Positions 51,687-61,294 are shown, numbered from the stretch's first letter. The stretch: DNA of 64,000 bases from Deferribacter abyssi (GCF_049472655.1 NZ_JAQNCS010000013.1:1-64000); one strand, 5' to 3'. Notes: generated from the sequence alone by a model not told the origin. Program-made: numbers and translations.

Positions 51687-53564
51687 TTAGAACTTATAGG
51701 ATAATCCTACCATATAATTTCTTTCTGGTGCTGGATAATAAGATCCTACGTATGCAAAATCATAGTATTTTTTGTTAAAAATATTGTTAATTTTCCCGTA
51801 AACACTTATCTCACCTATTTTAAATGTTTGTGTATAATCAACTTTTAAATCATGTATCCAATAATCATCCAGTCTATCATTGCTATTATCAAAATCACTT
51901 CCCATGTACATTTTACTATAATATTTAGACATAAAATAAATCCCCACTCCAAGATCAAATTTATAACCTATGATTGACTTTAATTGATACTTAGGAAGTA
52001 AAGGTAATTCATTTCCTTTATTATCACCTTCATCTATTTCAGCCTTTGTATAGCTATATTTAATATCCAAAATAAACTTTTTATCATTATATCCTAAGTT
52101 AGCTGTAACCCCTTGACGCTTCGTATCCATATTAATATTATGCCAAATGGTATCATCATACAAAATCTGATCTCCTGAATTTTGATAACACCCTCTCAAA
52201 CCATAATAAATTCTTTTAGAAAAATTACCTTTTATACCCAATTCATATGTCTTATTAATTTGAGGCTCTACTAAAGAATTATATCCACTCCATTCAAATT
52301 TCTCATCAGTTGTTGGAAATCTAAAACTTTTGTCGTATTTTATATAAAATCTGTGTTTTTTGTTAAACAAATAACTTAACACAATATCAAAAGCTTCAAC
52401 ATTATAAGTTTGCTTTAAACCCAATATCTTATTATTATCTTTCAATCTTTGATATCTATAACCACCTTCTAATCTAAAATTCAAAATTTCTACAACATCA
52501 TAAAAATAATAACCAAACATCCTTCTTCTGAGCGTTGAATTATTCCAACTACTCTGATTTTTAACCAAATAATTATCATAATCAAATCCGATTTTTAATT
52601 GGTTTTTATAATCCCCCTTATTAACATTTATATTTAACATTGGTCTGAAGTCAAAATATTTTAAATCATCAGTATAATCGCTAGACCAAAAAGTGTAATC
52701 TCTATGTCTATCTCTGTAGTCAGTCTTGATTGTAAATTCACCAAATGGCAAATAAATTTTTAATTTCCCACCATAAATATATTCAAAATCATGGCCACCA
52801 TCATTTGGAAATCTTGAATACTCTCTGCCATATTTATCAATATCATCTAAGGACAATCCTCCTGGCAAACCATAGGTAGAGTCGGTATAAATACCAAATA
52901 TATTAATTTCAAATTTTTCTCCAAAATAACCAGTTTCAAAAGATGAAGATCCTATCTTTAGCTCTGAATTATTACGATAACTATCCGTATAAAACTTATC
53001 GCCACTCAAAGTAAAAAACATACTTTCAGTTGCATAACTGCCATTTGCATAAAACCTACTCATATCATAAGAACCTGCTTCTGCTTTAGTATAAAAACCT
53101 GACTTTAAAGGTTTCTTAGTAACAATATTAATTACACCACCAACAGCTCTATCACCGAATAATACAGAATTTCCCCCATGATACACTTCTATTCGTTCAA
53201 TATTTTCAACAGGAATCATTGTCAAATCAGGATTTGACATATCAGACAAATTTAACCGAACCCCATTGACCATAATAACATTATTCAATCCACCATTTTC
53301 AGCACCAAAACCTCCCATATCAATACTAACATGTTTTTTATCGTACATTCTTATATCTACACCATTAATATAATTTAATAAGTCTATAGTATCAGTAGGT
53401 TTTAATTTTTTTATAGTTTCATAATCTATCACTTCCACATTTGCATAAGCATCATTAAGACCACTATCCAGATAAGTATCAAAAACTTTGATCTCTTCTA
53501 ATTCAATTGCCATTACACTTTTTGCAAAAGACAAAAAACATATTAATAACCATAACAATCTCAT
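51687..53564 (-). CDS. btuB: TonB-dependent outer-membrane receptor, BtuB-like
   Basis: About 625 residues. Signal peptide MRLLWLLICFLSFAKSVMA, a TonB-box-like LEEIKVFDTYL, a plug domain (IETIKKLKPTDTIDLLNYIN-like region; NVIMVNGVRLNLSDMSNPDL; IERIEVYHGGNSVLFGDRAV; GGVINIVTKKP), then a beta-barrel ending in the required aromatic residue (YMVGLSYKF). Vitamin B12 is the likely ligand because a cobalamin riboswitch precedes it and btuFCD lie upstream. The ATG at 53564 has AGGAGG 5 nt before; the TTG one codon earlier is not used. Confidence 0.92.
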   Translation of the reverse strand: MRLLWLLICFLSFAKSVMAIELEEIKVFDTYLDSGLNDAYANVEVIDYETIKKLKPTDTIDLLNYINGVDIRMYDKKHVSIDMGGFGAENGGLNNVIMVNGVRLNLSDMSNPDLTMIPVENIERIEVYHGGNSVLFGDRAVGGVINIVTKKPLKSGFYTKAEAGSYDMSRFYANGSYATESMFFTLSGDKFYTDSYRNNSELKIGSSSFETGYFGEKFEINIFGIYTDSTYGLPGGLSLDDIDKYGREYSRFPNDGGHDFEYIYGGKLKIYLPFGEFTIKTDYRDRHRDYTFWSSDYTDDLKYFDFRPMLNINVNKGDYKNQLKIGFDYDNYLVKNQSSWNNSTLRRRMFGYYFYDVVEILNFRLEGGYRYQRLKDNNKILGLKQTYNVEAFDIVLSYLFNKKHRFYIKYDKSFRFPTTDEKFEWSGYNSLVEPQINKTYELGIKGNFSKRIYYGLRGCYQNSGDQILYDDTIWHNINMDTKRQGVTANLGYNDKKFILDIKYSYTKAEIDEGDNKGNELPLLPKYQLKSIIGYKFDLGVGIYFMSKYYSKMYMGSDFDNSNDRLDDYWIHDLKVDYTQTFKIGEISVYGKINNIFNKKYYDFAYVGSYYPAPERNYMVGLSYKF

Positions 53565-53654
53565 CAAAACCTCCTATAATTTTCTGAATTATAAAAGTCC
53601 TCTTACAAAAACAACTTTAACTGTTACTAAATTTATTGCTCCAAATTTAAAATT

Positions 53655-53699
53655 CGAAGAACCCTTAAAATACAAGATTCTTCGCTTAGCTCAGAATGA
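53655..53699. repeat. Intergenic repeat with CGAAGAA inverted arms
   Basis: CGAAGAA (53655-53661) and TTCTTCG (53678-53684) pair, and the second arm runs on into GATTCTTCGCTTAGCTCAGA. The GATTCTTCGC...GCTCAGAATGA string resembles a short intergenic repeat I know from many bacterial genomes; this is recollection, not a search. It lies between the riboswitch and btuB. Confidence 0.45.
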
Positions 53700-53725
53700 A
53701 AATCCGAACTATTGAATTTTGAATT

Positions 53726-53752
53726 TTAGGGATCACTGATGATGACCATCAT
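53726..53752 (-). CDS. Micro-ORF at the riboswitch output
   Basis: An 8-codon ORF (MMVIISDP, stop) whose ATG is directly preceded by the strong SD AAGGAGGTGC. The SD overlaps a small hairpin (CCTTA/TAAGG, 53759-53774) that could be switched by the cobalamin riboswitch. The product may be irrelevant and the ORF a coupling device or a relic; a second frame reads HDGHHQ. No function is claimed. Confidence 0.35.
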   Translation of the reverse strand: MMVIISDP

Positions 53753-53940
53753 GCACCTCCTTATCCTCGTAAGGTTAGTGCCGAAGACTTCTGGCTGGGT
53801 CTCCTGGCTTGCCTTCATCCTACTCGCCCGCCTTCCCACCGAGTTCTAAGTGCTCGGCAGTGGCTTAATGGGCTTTCGTCAGGCTCACAGTTGCGGGACA
53901 GCGCCGGATTCTCACCGGACTTCCCCTACACCAGAAGCAT
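53753..53940 (-). promoter_or_regulatory. Cobalamin (B12) riboswitch
   Basis: Minus-strand RNA contains the conserved core in order: GGGGAAGTCCGGTGAGAATC, CGCTGTCCCGCAACTGTGAG, AAGCCACTGC (B12 box, complement of 53858-53864), GGTGGGAAGGCGGG, and AGCCAGGAGACC. The closing P1 stem is CTTCTGG (53937-53931) with CCAGAAG (53794-53788). The region after P1 has a hairpin masking part of the SD at 53753-53762, so translational control is likely. It lies between btuD and btuB and should repress B12 receptor expression when cobalamin is plentiful. Confidence 0.96.
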
Positions 53941-53944
53941 CGAC

Positions 53945-54700
53945 TTAAAAATATACAACATACTTATCTTTATCACAAAAACTGCTCAACTGGACATTAT
54001 ATAAATTTCTTAACTTTTGTAAATTAAAATCTCTTATTCCATCCCAGCTAAAATAAATTTTACCCTCTTTAAAAGCTATCAATTTATCAAAAACAGCAAG
54101 TGCTTCATTTATATTGTGCAAAATTACAAAGAAAGTTACCTTTTCTTTTAACTCTATGAGCAAATTTAAGAAATCCTTTATATGTTTTAAATCCAAATTG
54201 GATGTAGGTTCATCTAGAATTGCATATTTTGTTTCCTGGCATAAAACCTTGGCCAAATATGCTCGCTGAACTTCTCCATCAGAAAGCTCATATAGCATTT
54301 TTCCCTGCTTATTTTCCAAATCTACTTTTTTCAAAGCATAAGAAATTTTTTCTTTATCTTCACTATCAAGTTCAAAGAAAATATTTCTTTTATGAGGAAA
54401 TCTTCCAAAAGAAACAAACTCATACACAGAAATATTGTAATCCCTTAAAAACCTTTTATTCATATAAGTGATTTTTTTACTCAAAGCATCGAATTTTATT
54501 TTTGTTACATCTACACCATCAATAAAGACTGTTCCCGAATAGGTTTTTATCATACCTGTTAAAATTTTTGCAAAAGTACTTTTACCACTTCCATTTGGAC
54601 CGATTAAAACGTGCAAATAATTATCTTCAATGGTGAGTTTGGGAATTTTTAAACTAAATCCATTGTTATAAGAAAAAGATAAGTTATCAATTAATATCAC
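53945..54700 (-). CDS. btuD: B12/iron-chelate ABC transporter ATPase (BtuD)
   Basis: A 251-residue ABC ATPase: Walker A LIGPNGSGKSTFAKILTG (about 32-49), signature LSDGEVQRAYLAKVL (Asp for the second Gly of LSGGQ), Walker B YAILDEPTSNLDLKHI, and H-loop FVILHNINEAL. It powers import through BtuC. It overlaps btuC by 14 bp and ends just before the riboswitch. Assignment to B12 rather than siderophore or heme comes from the adjacent riboswitch and BtuB. Confidence 0.9.
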   Translation of the reverse strand: MILIDNLSFSYNNGFSLKIPKLTIEDNYLHVLIGPNGSGKSTFAKILTGMIKTYSGTVFIDGVDVTKIKFDALSKKITYMNKRFLRDYNISVYEFVSFGRFPHKRNIFFELDSEDKEKISYALKKVDLENKQGKMLYELSDGEVQRAYLAKVLCQETKYAILDEPTSNLDLKHIKDFLNLLIELKEKVTFFVILHNINEALAVFDKLIAFKEGKIYFSWDGIRDFNLQKLRNLYNVQLSSFCDKDKYVVYF

Positions 54701-55682
54701 GTTTATACTTCCTTAAAAGTATTATTAAAAAAGGACTCCCTAACAAAGCAGTAATGACTCCAACAGGGATTTCTATGGGATAAAAAACAGTTTTAACTGC
54801 AGTATCTAAAAATACCAATATATTTCCTCCTATAAAAAATGTCATTAGATATTGAATCTTATAATCAGCCTTAATAATCAGCCTTACTATATGAGGAATG
54901 ACAAGTCCAACAAAACCAATGGCTCCACACTTAGAAACAATGACAACGGTTATCATAGACCCTAAAATATACTGACGTAAAACCAAATTTTTAACATTTA
55001 CCCCTGTAGTCTGTGCAAATGACTCACCTATTCTACAAATATTTAACCTATCCATATCCAAAAAAATAATAAATGATAAAACAACAACAATTAACAAAGA
55101 AACAATTGATTCATTTAAAGTAATTCCACCGGTATTTCCCATATACCAGAGTAAAATGTTTTTTACAAATCTATCACTCAAAAAAACGCTCATTATAGCA
55201 ATTACAGCACTATAAAAAAAACTTACAGCTACACCAGTAAGTATTAAATTCGAAATACCAATCTCATATTGTTTTGTGCCAATGTAAAGTACAAAAAAGA
55301 CTGTTATTACAGAAGCTATAATACTCAATAAGTATGAACCAAAAATAAAATTACTAAAAAAAATTACACCAAAAATATATCCGAAAGCAGCAGCACCTGA
55401 TACCCCAAACAGATAAGGATCAGCAAGAGGGTTTCTTACGATCGTTTGAAAACTAAAGCCCACTACCGATAAACCTGTACCCACCATAAAATCGGCTAAA
55501 ATTCTTGGTAAACGAAGATGAAAAATTAAAAGTTTATTTTCTGGTCTAAAAATCTCTTTTATTTTAAGTAAATTGCCACCATATTTTAACGATACTGATA
55601 TATTTAGTAACGTTATTAAAATAAACAGAAAAAAGTAAACACTTATTTTAAACTTTTTAGTTTCTTTCTCAAATCTATACAT
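54687..55682 (-). CDS. btuC: B12/iron-chelate ABC transporter permease (BtuC, FecCD family)
   Basis: A 331-residue FecCD-type permease with about ten helices. Motifs: LRLPRILADFMVGTGLSVVG (about 55-74), FQTIVRNPLADPYLFGVSGA, and the ATPase-contact region CGAIGFVGLVIPHIVRLIIK near 260-279. The length matches BtuC (326). It overlaps btuF by 40 bp and btuD by 14 bp. Confidence 0.92.
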   Translation of the reverse strand: MYRFEKETKKFKISVYFFLFILITLLNISVSLKYGGNLLKIKEIFRPENKLLIFHLRLPRILADFMVGTGLSVVGFSFQTIVRNPLADPYLFGVSGAAAFGYIFGVIFFSNFIFGSYLLSIIASVITVFFVLYIGTKQYEIGISNLILTGVAVSFFYSAVIAIMSVFLSDRFVKNILLWYMGNTGGITLNESIVSLLIVVVLSFIIFLDMDRLNICRIGESFAQTTGVNVKNLVLRQYILGSMITVVIVSKCGAIGFVGLVIPHIVRLIIKADYKIQYLMTFFIGGNILVFLDTAVKTVFYPIEIPVGVITALLGSPFLIILLRKYKRDIN

Positions 55683-56422
55683 GCATCAACTATCCGATAG
55701 GAGGGCCTATTGTAAAGATCAGAATCCACAATTAGCAACTTAGAATTTAGGGAAAACCTTTTTATTACCTCTTTAACTAACTTATTTATCTTGTTGCTCA
55801 TAAAAGCTAACATTATGACTTCAGGTTGTTTCTCCAATATAAACTCTTCGTTTATTTGTGAATACCCATAAAGATTACCAACAAGATTTCTAACCCCTGC
55901 ACACTTCAATATTTCATCTACAAAAGTTTTCTTCCCGGCAACTATATAAGGAGTTACACTAACTAAGAAAATTCCTGTGTATTTTGGGATAGGAAAATTA
56001 TCACTATAATATTTATCTATCTTTTCAATTAACTTATCGGAGGTTTTGCCTGTAATTTTCGCAATATCCCTAATTATAAACTTTATATCACTTACACTAC
56101 TTGCAGAATAAAATTTACTTTTTATATGTAATTCATCTAACTTAACCTTGATTGTTTTATCCATCCCCTCTTTCATTCCTAATACTATATCAGGTTTTAA
56201 AGACAGTATTTTCTCAATACTTGGATTCACATACCCACCAATTTTCGTAACATATTTTGCTTCTTCAGGATAATTGCAAAATGTCGTATTACCTACAAGC
56301 ATTTTGCCAGCATCAAGAGCAAAAATTACTTCGGTAATACTTGGAGATAAAGAAACTATTCTCAATCCATATGCATCAAAAAATGCATAAAAGACAAACA
56401 AAAGAATACAAAATAAACGCAT
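55643..56422 (-). CDS. btuF: Periplasmic cobalamin-binding protein (BtuF)
   Basis: A 259-residue protein with signal peptide (MRLFCILLFVFYAFFDAYG) and a class III binding-protein fold: RIVSLSPSITEVIFALDAGK (about 21-40), VGNTTFCNYPEEAKYVTKIG, then SIEKILSLKPDIVLG. The N-terminal FALDAGKMLVG and YPEEAK strings are typical of BtuF-like proteins. It delivers cobalamin to BtuCD. First gene of the btu run. Confidence 0.88.
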   Translation of the reverse strand: MRLFCILLFVFYAFFDAYGLRIVSLSPSITEVIFALDAGKMLVGNTTFCNYPEEAKYVTKIGGYVNPSIEKILSLKPDIVLGMKEGMDKTIKVKLDELHIKSKFYSASSVSDIKFIIRDIAKITGKTSDKLIEKIDKYYSDNFPIPKYTGIFLVSVTPYIVAGKKTFVDEILKCAGVRNLVGNLYGYSQINEEFILEKQPEVIMLAFMSNKINKLVKEVIKRFSLNSKLLIVDSDLYNRPSYRIVDACIDLRKKLKSLK

Positions 56423-56487
56423 AAAAACTCCACATGCTATAATTGTTTGGTCTTCTGCAAGTATTGTACTTAATCTAAAAAATACTT

Positions 56488-57339
56488 TTAAAAAAATTCC
56501 TGTTCTCTTCCATAAATACCACTTATTATTTCCCTTGCAGTTTCCTCCACAGACTTATTTGTTGTATCCACAATAAGCCACTGTCTATTTTTCTTGACTA
56601 AATCATAAACAAATTCTAACTCCTCAAAAATCCTTTTTAAATCCGTATAGTTATCACTTCTTTTATAATGTTTCATCCTTTCTTGACGTACTTTCTGTAA
56701 AACCTCAGGATCCATCACAAGACAAACAATCTTTCTCTGATCTATTTTGAAGATTTCCTGAGGTAAAGGAATCTCCGGTACAATTGGAATATTAACTACC
56801 TTATAACCAAGTTGAGCCAAATAAAACGAAGTGGGAGTTTTAGATACTCTTGAAAGTCCCAAAATAACAATATCAGCATCATCTAAGCCTTTTAAATTTT
56901 TACCATCATCATGATTAATAGTAAACTCAATAGCTTCGATTCTTTTAAAATATTTATCGTCTACCCGTCTTAAAAGGTTTGGATTCTCTAGCGGTTTTGC
57001 ATTCAAAAACCTAGAAAGTTTTTCTACTGGAGGCCCTAATATATCAAAATGCATAATATCATACTTATGACAAAGCTCATGCATATATTTTCTTAATTCT
57101 TTTTTTACAAGAGTAAAGGCAACAAACCCTTTATGTTCTTTAGCACTTTTTAATACTTTGTCTATCTGTTCAATTGTATTTACCTTAGGATAAATGGTAA
57201 ACCTTATATTGTGTTCCTCAAATTGAATTAAACAAGCTCTCATCAGGTTTATTGCACTTTGCCCTGTACCATCAGAAATAATAAAAATTCTTTTTACATT
57301 ATCATTACTCTTTCCTATAAAAACATCGATATTTTTCAT
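56488..57339 (-). CDS. ppsR: PEP synthase regulatory protein (kinase/pyrophosphorylase, DUF299)
   Basis: About 283 residues. The conserved N-terminus RIFIISDGTGQSAINLMRAC and the P-loop-like ILGLSRVSKTPTSFYLAQLG (about 155-174) mark the family, which ADP-phosphorylates and dephosphorylates PEP synthase or pyruvate phosphate dikinase. The IPLPQEIFKIDQRKIVCLVM stretch is also typical. The ATG at 57339 lies 1 bp after the ligA stop. The target enzyme is not in this window. Confidence 0.92.
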   Translation of the reverse strand: MKNIDVFIGKSNDNVKRIFIISDGTGQSAINLMRACLIQFEEHNIRFTIYPKVNTIEQIDKVLKSAKEHKGFVAFTLVKKELRKYMHELCHKYDIMHFDILGPPVEKLSRFLNAKPLENPNLLRRVDDKYFKRIEAIEFTINHDDGKNLKGLDDADIVILGLSRVSKTPTSFYLAQLGYKVVNIPIVPEIPLPQEIFKIDQRKIVCLVMDPEVLQKVRQERMKHYKRSDNYTDLKRIFEELEFVYDLVKKNRQWLIVDTTNKSVEETAREIISGIYGREQEFF

Positions 57340-57340
57340 A

Positions 57341-59314
57341 TTACCTACCAACTAGTTTATTAAACTCATCTTCGTTTATGATCTTTACACCCAAACTTTT
57401 TGCTTTATCAAGTTTGCTGCCTGGTTTTTCACCCACTAAAAGAAAATCTATTTTTTTTGAGACTGAATTTAGAACTTCTCCACCTAATTCCTCTATTAAT
57501 TTAACAAAATATCCTCTAGGTTTACTCAAAACTCCAGTAATAACAAACTTCTTCCCAGATAAAAGTTCATGTTTTTCTTCTGATTCATCTAAATTAAACT
57601 TTAAACCATAACTTTTCAATCTATAGATCAAATTTATAAATTTTTCATTTCGAACTGTGTGATATATTGATTTTGCTATAACATCCCCAATTTCATCAAT
57701 AGATATTAAATCTTCTAATTTCGCATTTATCAAATTATCAATATTTTTAAAATATTCAGCCAAAATCTTTGCAGTTTTCATACCCACATGTCTAATCCCA
57801 AGAGCATATAATACCCTGTCAAAAGGTCGCTTTTTACTCTCCTCTACACTATTTTTCAAGTTCTCTGCCGATTTCTTACCAAAACCTTCAATCGTAGCAA
57901 TCTCTTCATAATCTAGTGTATAAATATCCCCAACAGATTTTAAAAAGCCTAATTCTACAAACTTATTTACAACTTTCTCACCTAATCCTCTAATATCCAT
58001 TGCATCTCTTGACGCAAAATGTACAATAGAAGCCTTCAATTTTGCCGGGCAATCAGGATTTAAACAAAGATAATAAGCATTTTCTTTAATAACAACTCCC
58101 TTACATACTGGACAATTCTTAGGGAAAATAATGTCTGTCTCTTGACCAGTCCGATTCTCTTTTACTACTTTAACAATTTTAGGAATTATCTCCCCACTTT
58201 TCTCAACAAAAACTGTATCGTTAATTTTTACATCAAGACGCCTTATCTCATCCTCATTATGAAGGGTTGCTCTTGAAACTGTTGAACCAGAAATTCTAAC
58301 AGGCTCAAGTATCGCCACTGGTGTTATAATACCTGTTCTTCCTACTTGAAATATAACATCTTTTAAAATTGTTGTCTTCATCTCAGCTGGATATTTATAT
58401 GCTATCGCCCATCTCGGATATTTTATTGTTTCCCCAAGCTTTTCCTGAATTTTATATTCATTTACTTTAATAACAGCTCCATCAATTTCATAATCTAAGC
58501 TATCTCTCAAGTTTCCTAGATAATCAATATGCTCAATTATTGCATCAAAACTTTTAACATTTTTAATATGTTCATTTACTTTAAATCCAATTTCTTTCAG
58601 ATAAAGCATATCCTCATAATGATTATCATGTTTCCTCCCAATATCTAATGCATAAATATATATATCTAAACCTCTTTTCGCAGCTATCCTCGAATCTAAT
58701 AATTTAAGAGTTCCAGCAGCAGCATTTCTTGGATTAGCAAAAGGTTCCAACCCCTGGTTCAACCTCTCATTATTTATTTTTATAAACTCACTTTTAGGTA
58801 AAAATACCTCTCCACGAACTACCAGCTTCTCCTTATACTTGATTTTCAATGGAATTGTTTTGACAGTTTTAATATTATGAGTGACATCCTCTCCAACAAC
58901 ACCGTCTCCTCTTGTGACTCCAAGCTTCAAAAAACCATTTTCATAAACAAGAGAAATTGCAGCTCCATCTATTTTTGGCTCTACCACAAATGTTACGTTT
59001 TCATCAGCATTTTTATAAATTCTATTTATAAAATCTTTCAATTCGCTTTCATTATAAGTATTATCCAATGAAAACATTCTAATTTCATGGGCAACACTTT
59101 TTATACTGTCTATTGGAGCATAACCAACACGCTGTAAAGGAGAGTCAGGAGCAATAATCTCTGGATATTTTTCTTCAATATCTTTCAATTTTTTATAAAG
59201 TAAATCGTACTCATAATCAGAAATCACAGGATCATTTAAAACATAATACCTATAATCATGATAATTTATTTCATCTACAAGTTTACGATATTCTTTCAAT
59301 AACTTTTCATCCAT
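57341..59314 (-). CDS. ligA: NAD-dependent DNA ligase LigA
   Basis: A 657-residue ligase of standard length: Ia domain (HDYRYYVLNDPVISDYEYDL), adenylation motif VVEPKIDGAAISLVYENG with the AMP-accepting Lys (about residue 112), KYPRWAIAYKYPAEMKTTIL, an OB fold, the zinc finger CPVCKGVVIKENAYYLCLNPDC, helix-hairpin-helix repeats, and a C-terminal BRCT domain (GKKFVITGVLSKPRGYFVKL). It seals nicks in replication and repair. No good SD is seen; the start is fixed by the family N-terminus. Confidence 0.97.
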   Translation of the reverse strand: MDEKLLKEYRKLVDEINYHDYRYYVLNDPVISDYEYDLLYKKLKDIEEKYPEIIAPDSPLQRVGYAPIDSIKSVAHEIRMFSLDNTYNESELKDFINRIYKNADENVTFVVEPKIDGAAISLVYENGFLKLGVTRGDGVVGEDVTHNIKTVKTIPLKIKYKEKLVVRGEVFLPKSEFIKINNERLNQGLEPFANPRNAAAGTLKLLDSRIAAKRGLDIYIYALDIGRKHDNHYEDMLYLKEIGFKVNEHIKNVKSFDAIIEHIDYLGNLRDSLDYEIDGAVIKVNEYKIQEKLGETIKYPRWAIAYKYPAEMKTTILKDVIFQVGRTGIITPVAILEPVRISGSTVSRATLHNEDEIRRLDVKINDTVFVEKSGEIIPKIVKVVKENRTGQETDIIFPKNCPVCKGVVIKENAYYLCLNPDCPAKLKASIVHFASRDAMDIRGLGEKVVNKFVELGFLKSVGDIYTLDYEEIATIEGFGKKSAENLKNSVEESKKRPFDRVLYALGIRHVGMKTAKILAEYFKNIDNLINAKLEDLISIDEIGDVIAKSIYHTVRNEKFINLIYRLKSYGLKFNLDESEEKHELLSGKKFVITGVLSKPRGYFVKLIEELGGEVLNSVSKKIDFLLVGEKPGSKLDKAKSLGVKIINEDEFNKLVGR

Positions 59315-59475
59315 ATTTCACAACCAAATACCACTTTTTGTCACAATACAAACTTCATGAAATCTAATATCTTAATCTCTTACATCTTAAATCTTTTCAA
59401 TAATCTTTGCAATAATAGTCAACATATTTTTCGCATGTTAGTAATAATGCAAATAAATCAGCTTATAACATTTTG

Positions 59476-60678
59476 TTATTCTTTATATCTTCTGATTAAA
59501 GAACCTTTTTGAAAATTTAATCCACAATCCAAAATATAATCTCTATTCGGTTTCGTAAAATCAACTCTTTTACCATTTAAATCCAAAATTCTATCAAAAA
59601 CAACTTTATGTTCAAGCAAACTCTTATCAAGAATATGTAATGTCTCGCCACTATAAATCTTTCCTTTACACTCAAATACTATTTTTCCATTATTATTTTC
59701 TTTTACAACACCTAAAAAGTCGGTATTTCTTACATAACTTGATGTTTTATAATTCATAGATGTTTCATCAGCAAAACCTGCATAAAAACCAGTTGTATAT
59801 TCTCTATTACTTACAGAGTTGAGTAAGTTTTGTAGATATTCATAATCTGGTGTTTTCCCTTCAATCAAGTCATCAATAACTTTTCTATAAACACCTGTTA
59901 CAACAGACACATACATTATACTTTTCATCCTACCTTCGATCTTAAGGCTTTTAACACCCATCTCAATCAGCTCATCAATATATCTCAATAAGCACAAATC
60001 TTTCGAGTTGTAAATATAAGTCCCTCTACTATCCTCAAAAATCGGAAAATACTCTCCAGGTCTACTCTCTTCCAAAAGGTAATAGTTCCAACGACAAGGA
60101 TGTGTACACTCACCACGATTAGCATCCCTTTTAGTCATATAATTGCTCAAAACACATCGTCCAGAATGTGATATACACATAGCACCATGAACAAACACCT
60201 CTATCTCAATATCAGTATTTTCACATATTTCCTTTATTTCATTTTTAGAAAGCTCCCTAGCAAGCACCACCCTTTTCACACCAAGTTCTTTCCACATATT
60301 TATGGCATAATAATTGGTGGTATTTGCCTGTGTACTAATATGGACAGGAATATCTATTTTTTCATCTTTGATAAGCTTAAAAACTCCCATATCGCTTATA
60401 ATAATCCCATCAGGATTGATCTCTTTTAACTCGTGAAGATATTTTTTTAAATCTTTAAAATCGTAGTTTCTCGCATAAATATTAACCGTAACATACCCTT
60501 TTTTACCTCTAGAATGTAGGTATTTAATAGCTCTATCCATTTCTTCAAGAGAAAAATTACCAGCTTGAGCCCTAAGACCAAAATTCTTCCCAGCCAAATA
60601 TACAGCATCAGCTCCAAAATCGACGGCTGATTTAAGCTTTTGAAAATTCCCTGCAGGACTTAATAATTCAACACTCAT
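59476..60678 (-). CDS. Peptidase U32 family protein
   Basis: A 400-residue U32 protein (YegQ/RlhA/TrhP-like). The N-terminus VELLSPAGNFQKLKSAVDFG and AVYLAGKNFGLRAQAGNF are typical. The signature EVFVHGAMCISHSGRCVLSN (about 155-174) is complete, with CTHPCRWNYYLLEE after it. Relatives modify tRNA or 23S rRNA with prephenate-derived groups rather than degrade protein; which applies here is not resolved. It overlaps the methyltransferase gene by 11 bp at the end of the flagellar run. Confidence 0.9.
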   Translation of the reverse strand: MSVELLSPAGNFQKLKSAVDFGADAVYLAGKNFGLRAQAGNFSLEEMDRAIKYLHSRGKKGYVTVNIYARNYDFKDLKKYLHELKEINPDGIIISDMGVFKLIKDEKIDIPVHISTQANTTNYYAINMWKELGVKRVVLARELSKNEIKEICENTDIEIEVFVHGAMCISHSGRCVLSNYMTKRDANRGECTHPCRWNYYLLEESRPGEYFPIFEDSRGTYIYNSKDLCLLRYIDELIEMGVKSLKIEGRMKSIMYVSVVTGVYRKVIDDLIEGKTPDYEYLQNLLNSVSNREYTTGFYAGFADETSMNYKTSSYVRNTDFLGVVKENNNGKIVFECKGKIYSGETLHILDKSLLEHKVVFDRILDLNGKRVDFTKPNRDYILDCGLNFQKGSLIRRYKE

Positions 60679-61294
60679 AATTTAATAACAACACCCCGTT
60701 ACCAATTGGAAGTAAATAAACATTATTATCAAATCTATCGTACATTTCTTTTATAAACTCATTTAGCAATTCTGTGGATTTTTTATACTTTTCAGGTATT
60801 TCAGATGTTACATCAGCCACAAGTCCATACATTAAAACATCATCAAAAACAACAAAACTTCCATTCTCCAAGCAAGATTCAAGTAAATAAAAGATTTCTA
60901 AATAATCTCTTTTCACTGCATCCACAAAAACAAAGTCAAACTTCTCATTACAATTCTTGAGAAAATTCCTTGCGTTGTCAAAAACAAGTTCTACATTGTT
61001 AAAGCATTTTAAAAACTTTTTTGCTTCATCTATTCTTTCCTTATTGTAATCTATAGCCGTAACTCTAGCCCCATTAGAGGCAAGATAAGCCGTGGAAAAA
61101 CCTACACCCGCTCCAATTTCTAATATATTCTTTGGTTTTTTAAGATTAACCATAAATCTCAAAAACTCTACCACACATTTGTTAGAAGCAGGAATCTTGC
61201 GTTCCAAAGAATAGGTTTCAATATCACTAAAATCATTAGAAAAAAAATCTGATAAAAACCTAACAATATGAGGCATCATTACTGAAGATTTCAT
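60668..61294 (-). CDS. SAM-dependent O-methyltransferase (catechol type)
   Basis: A 208-residue class I methyltransferase. SAM motif I is NILEIGAGVGFSTAYLAS (about 57-74), motif II is VTAIDYNKERIDEAKKF, and FDFVFVDAVKRDYLEIFYLL plus SFVVFDDVLMYG match the O-methyltransferase family 3 (metal-binding Asp in VDAVK and FDD). The substrate is unknown. It overlaps the upstream gene by ATGA and the U32 gene by 11 bp. Confidence 0.87.
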   Translation of the reverse strand: MKSSVMMPHIVRFLSDFFSNDFSDIETYSLERKIPASNKCVVEFLRFMVNLKKPKNILEIGAGVGFSTAYLASNGARVTAIDYNKERIDEAKKFLKCFNNVELVFDNARNFLKNCNEKFDFVFVDAVKRDYLEIFYLLESCLENGSFVVFDDVLMYGLVADVTSEIPEKYKKSTELLNEFIKEMYDRFDNNVYLLPIGNGVLLLNYEC

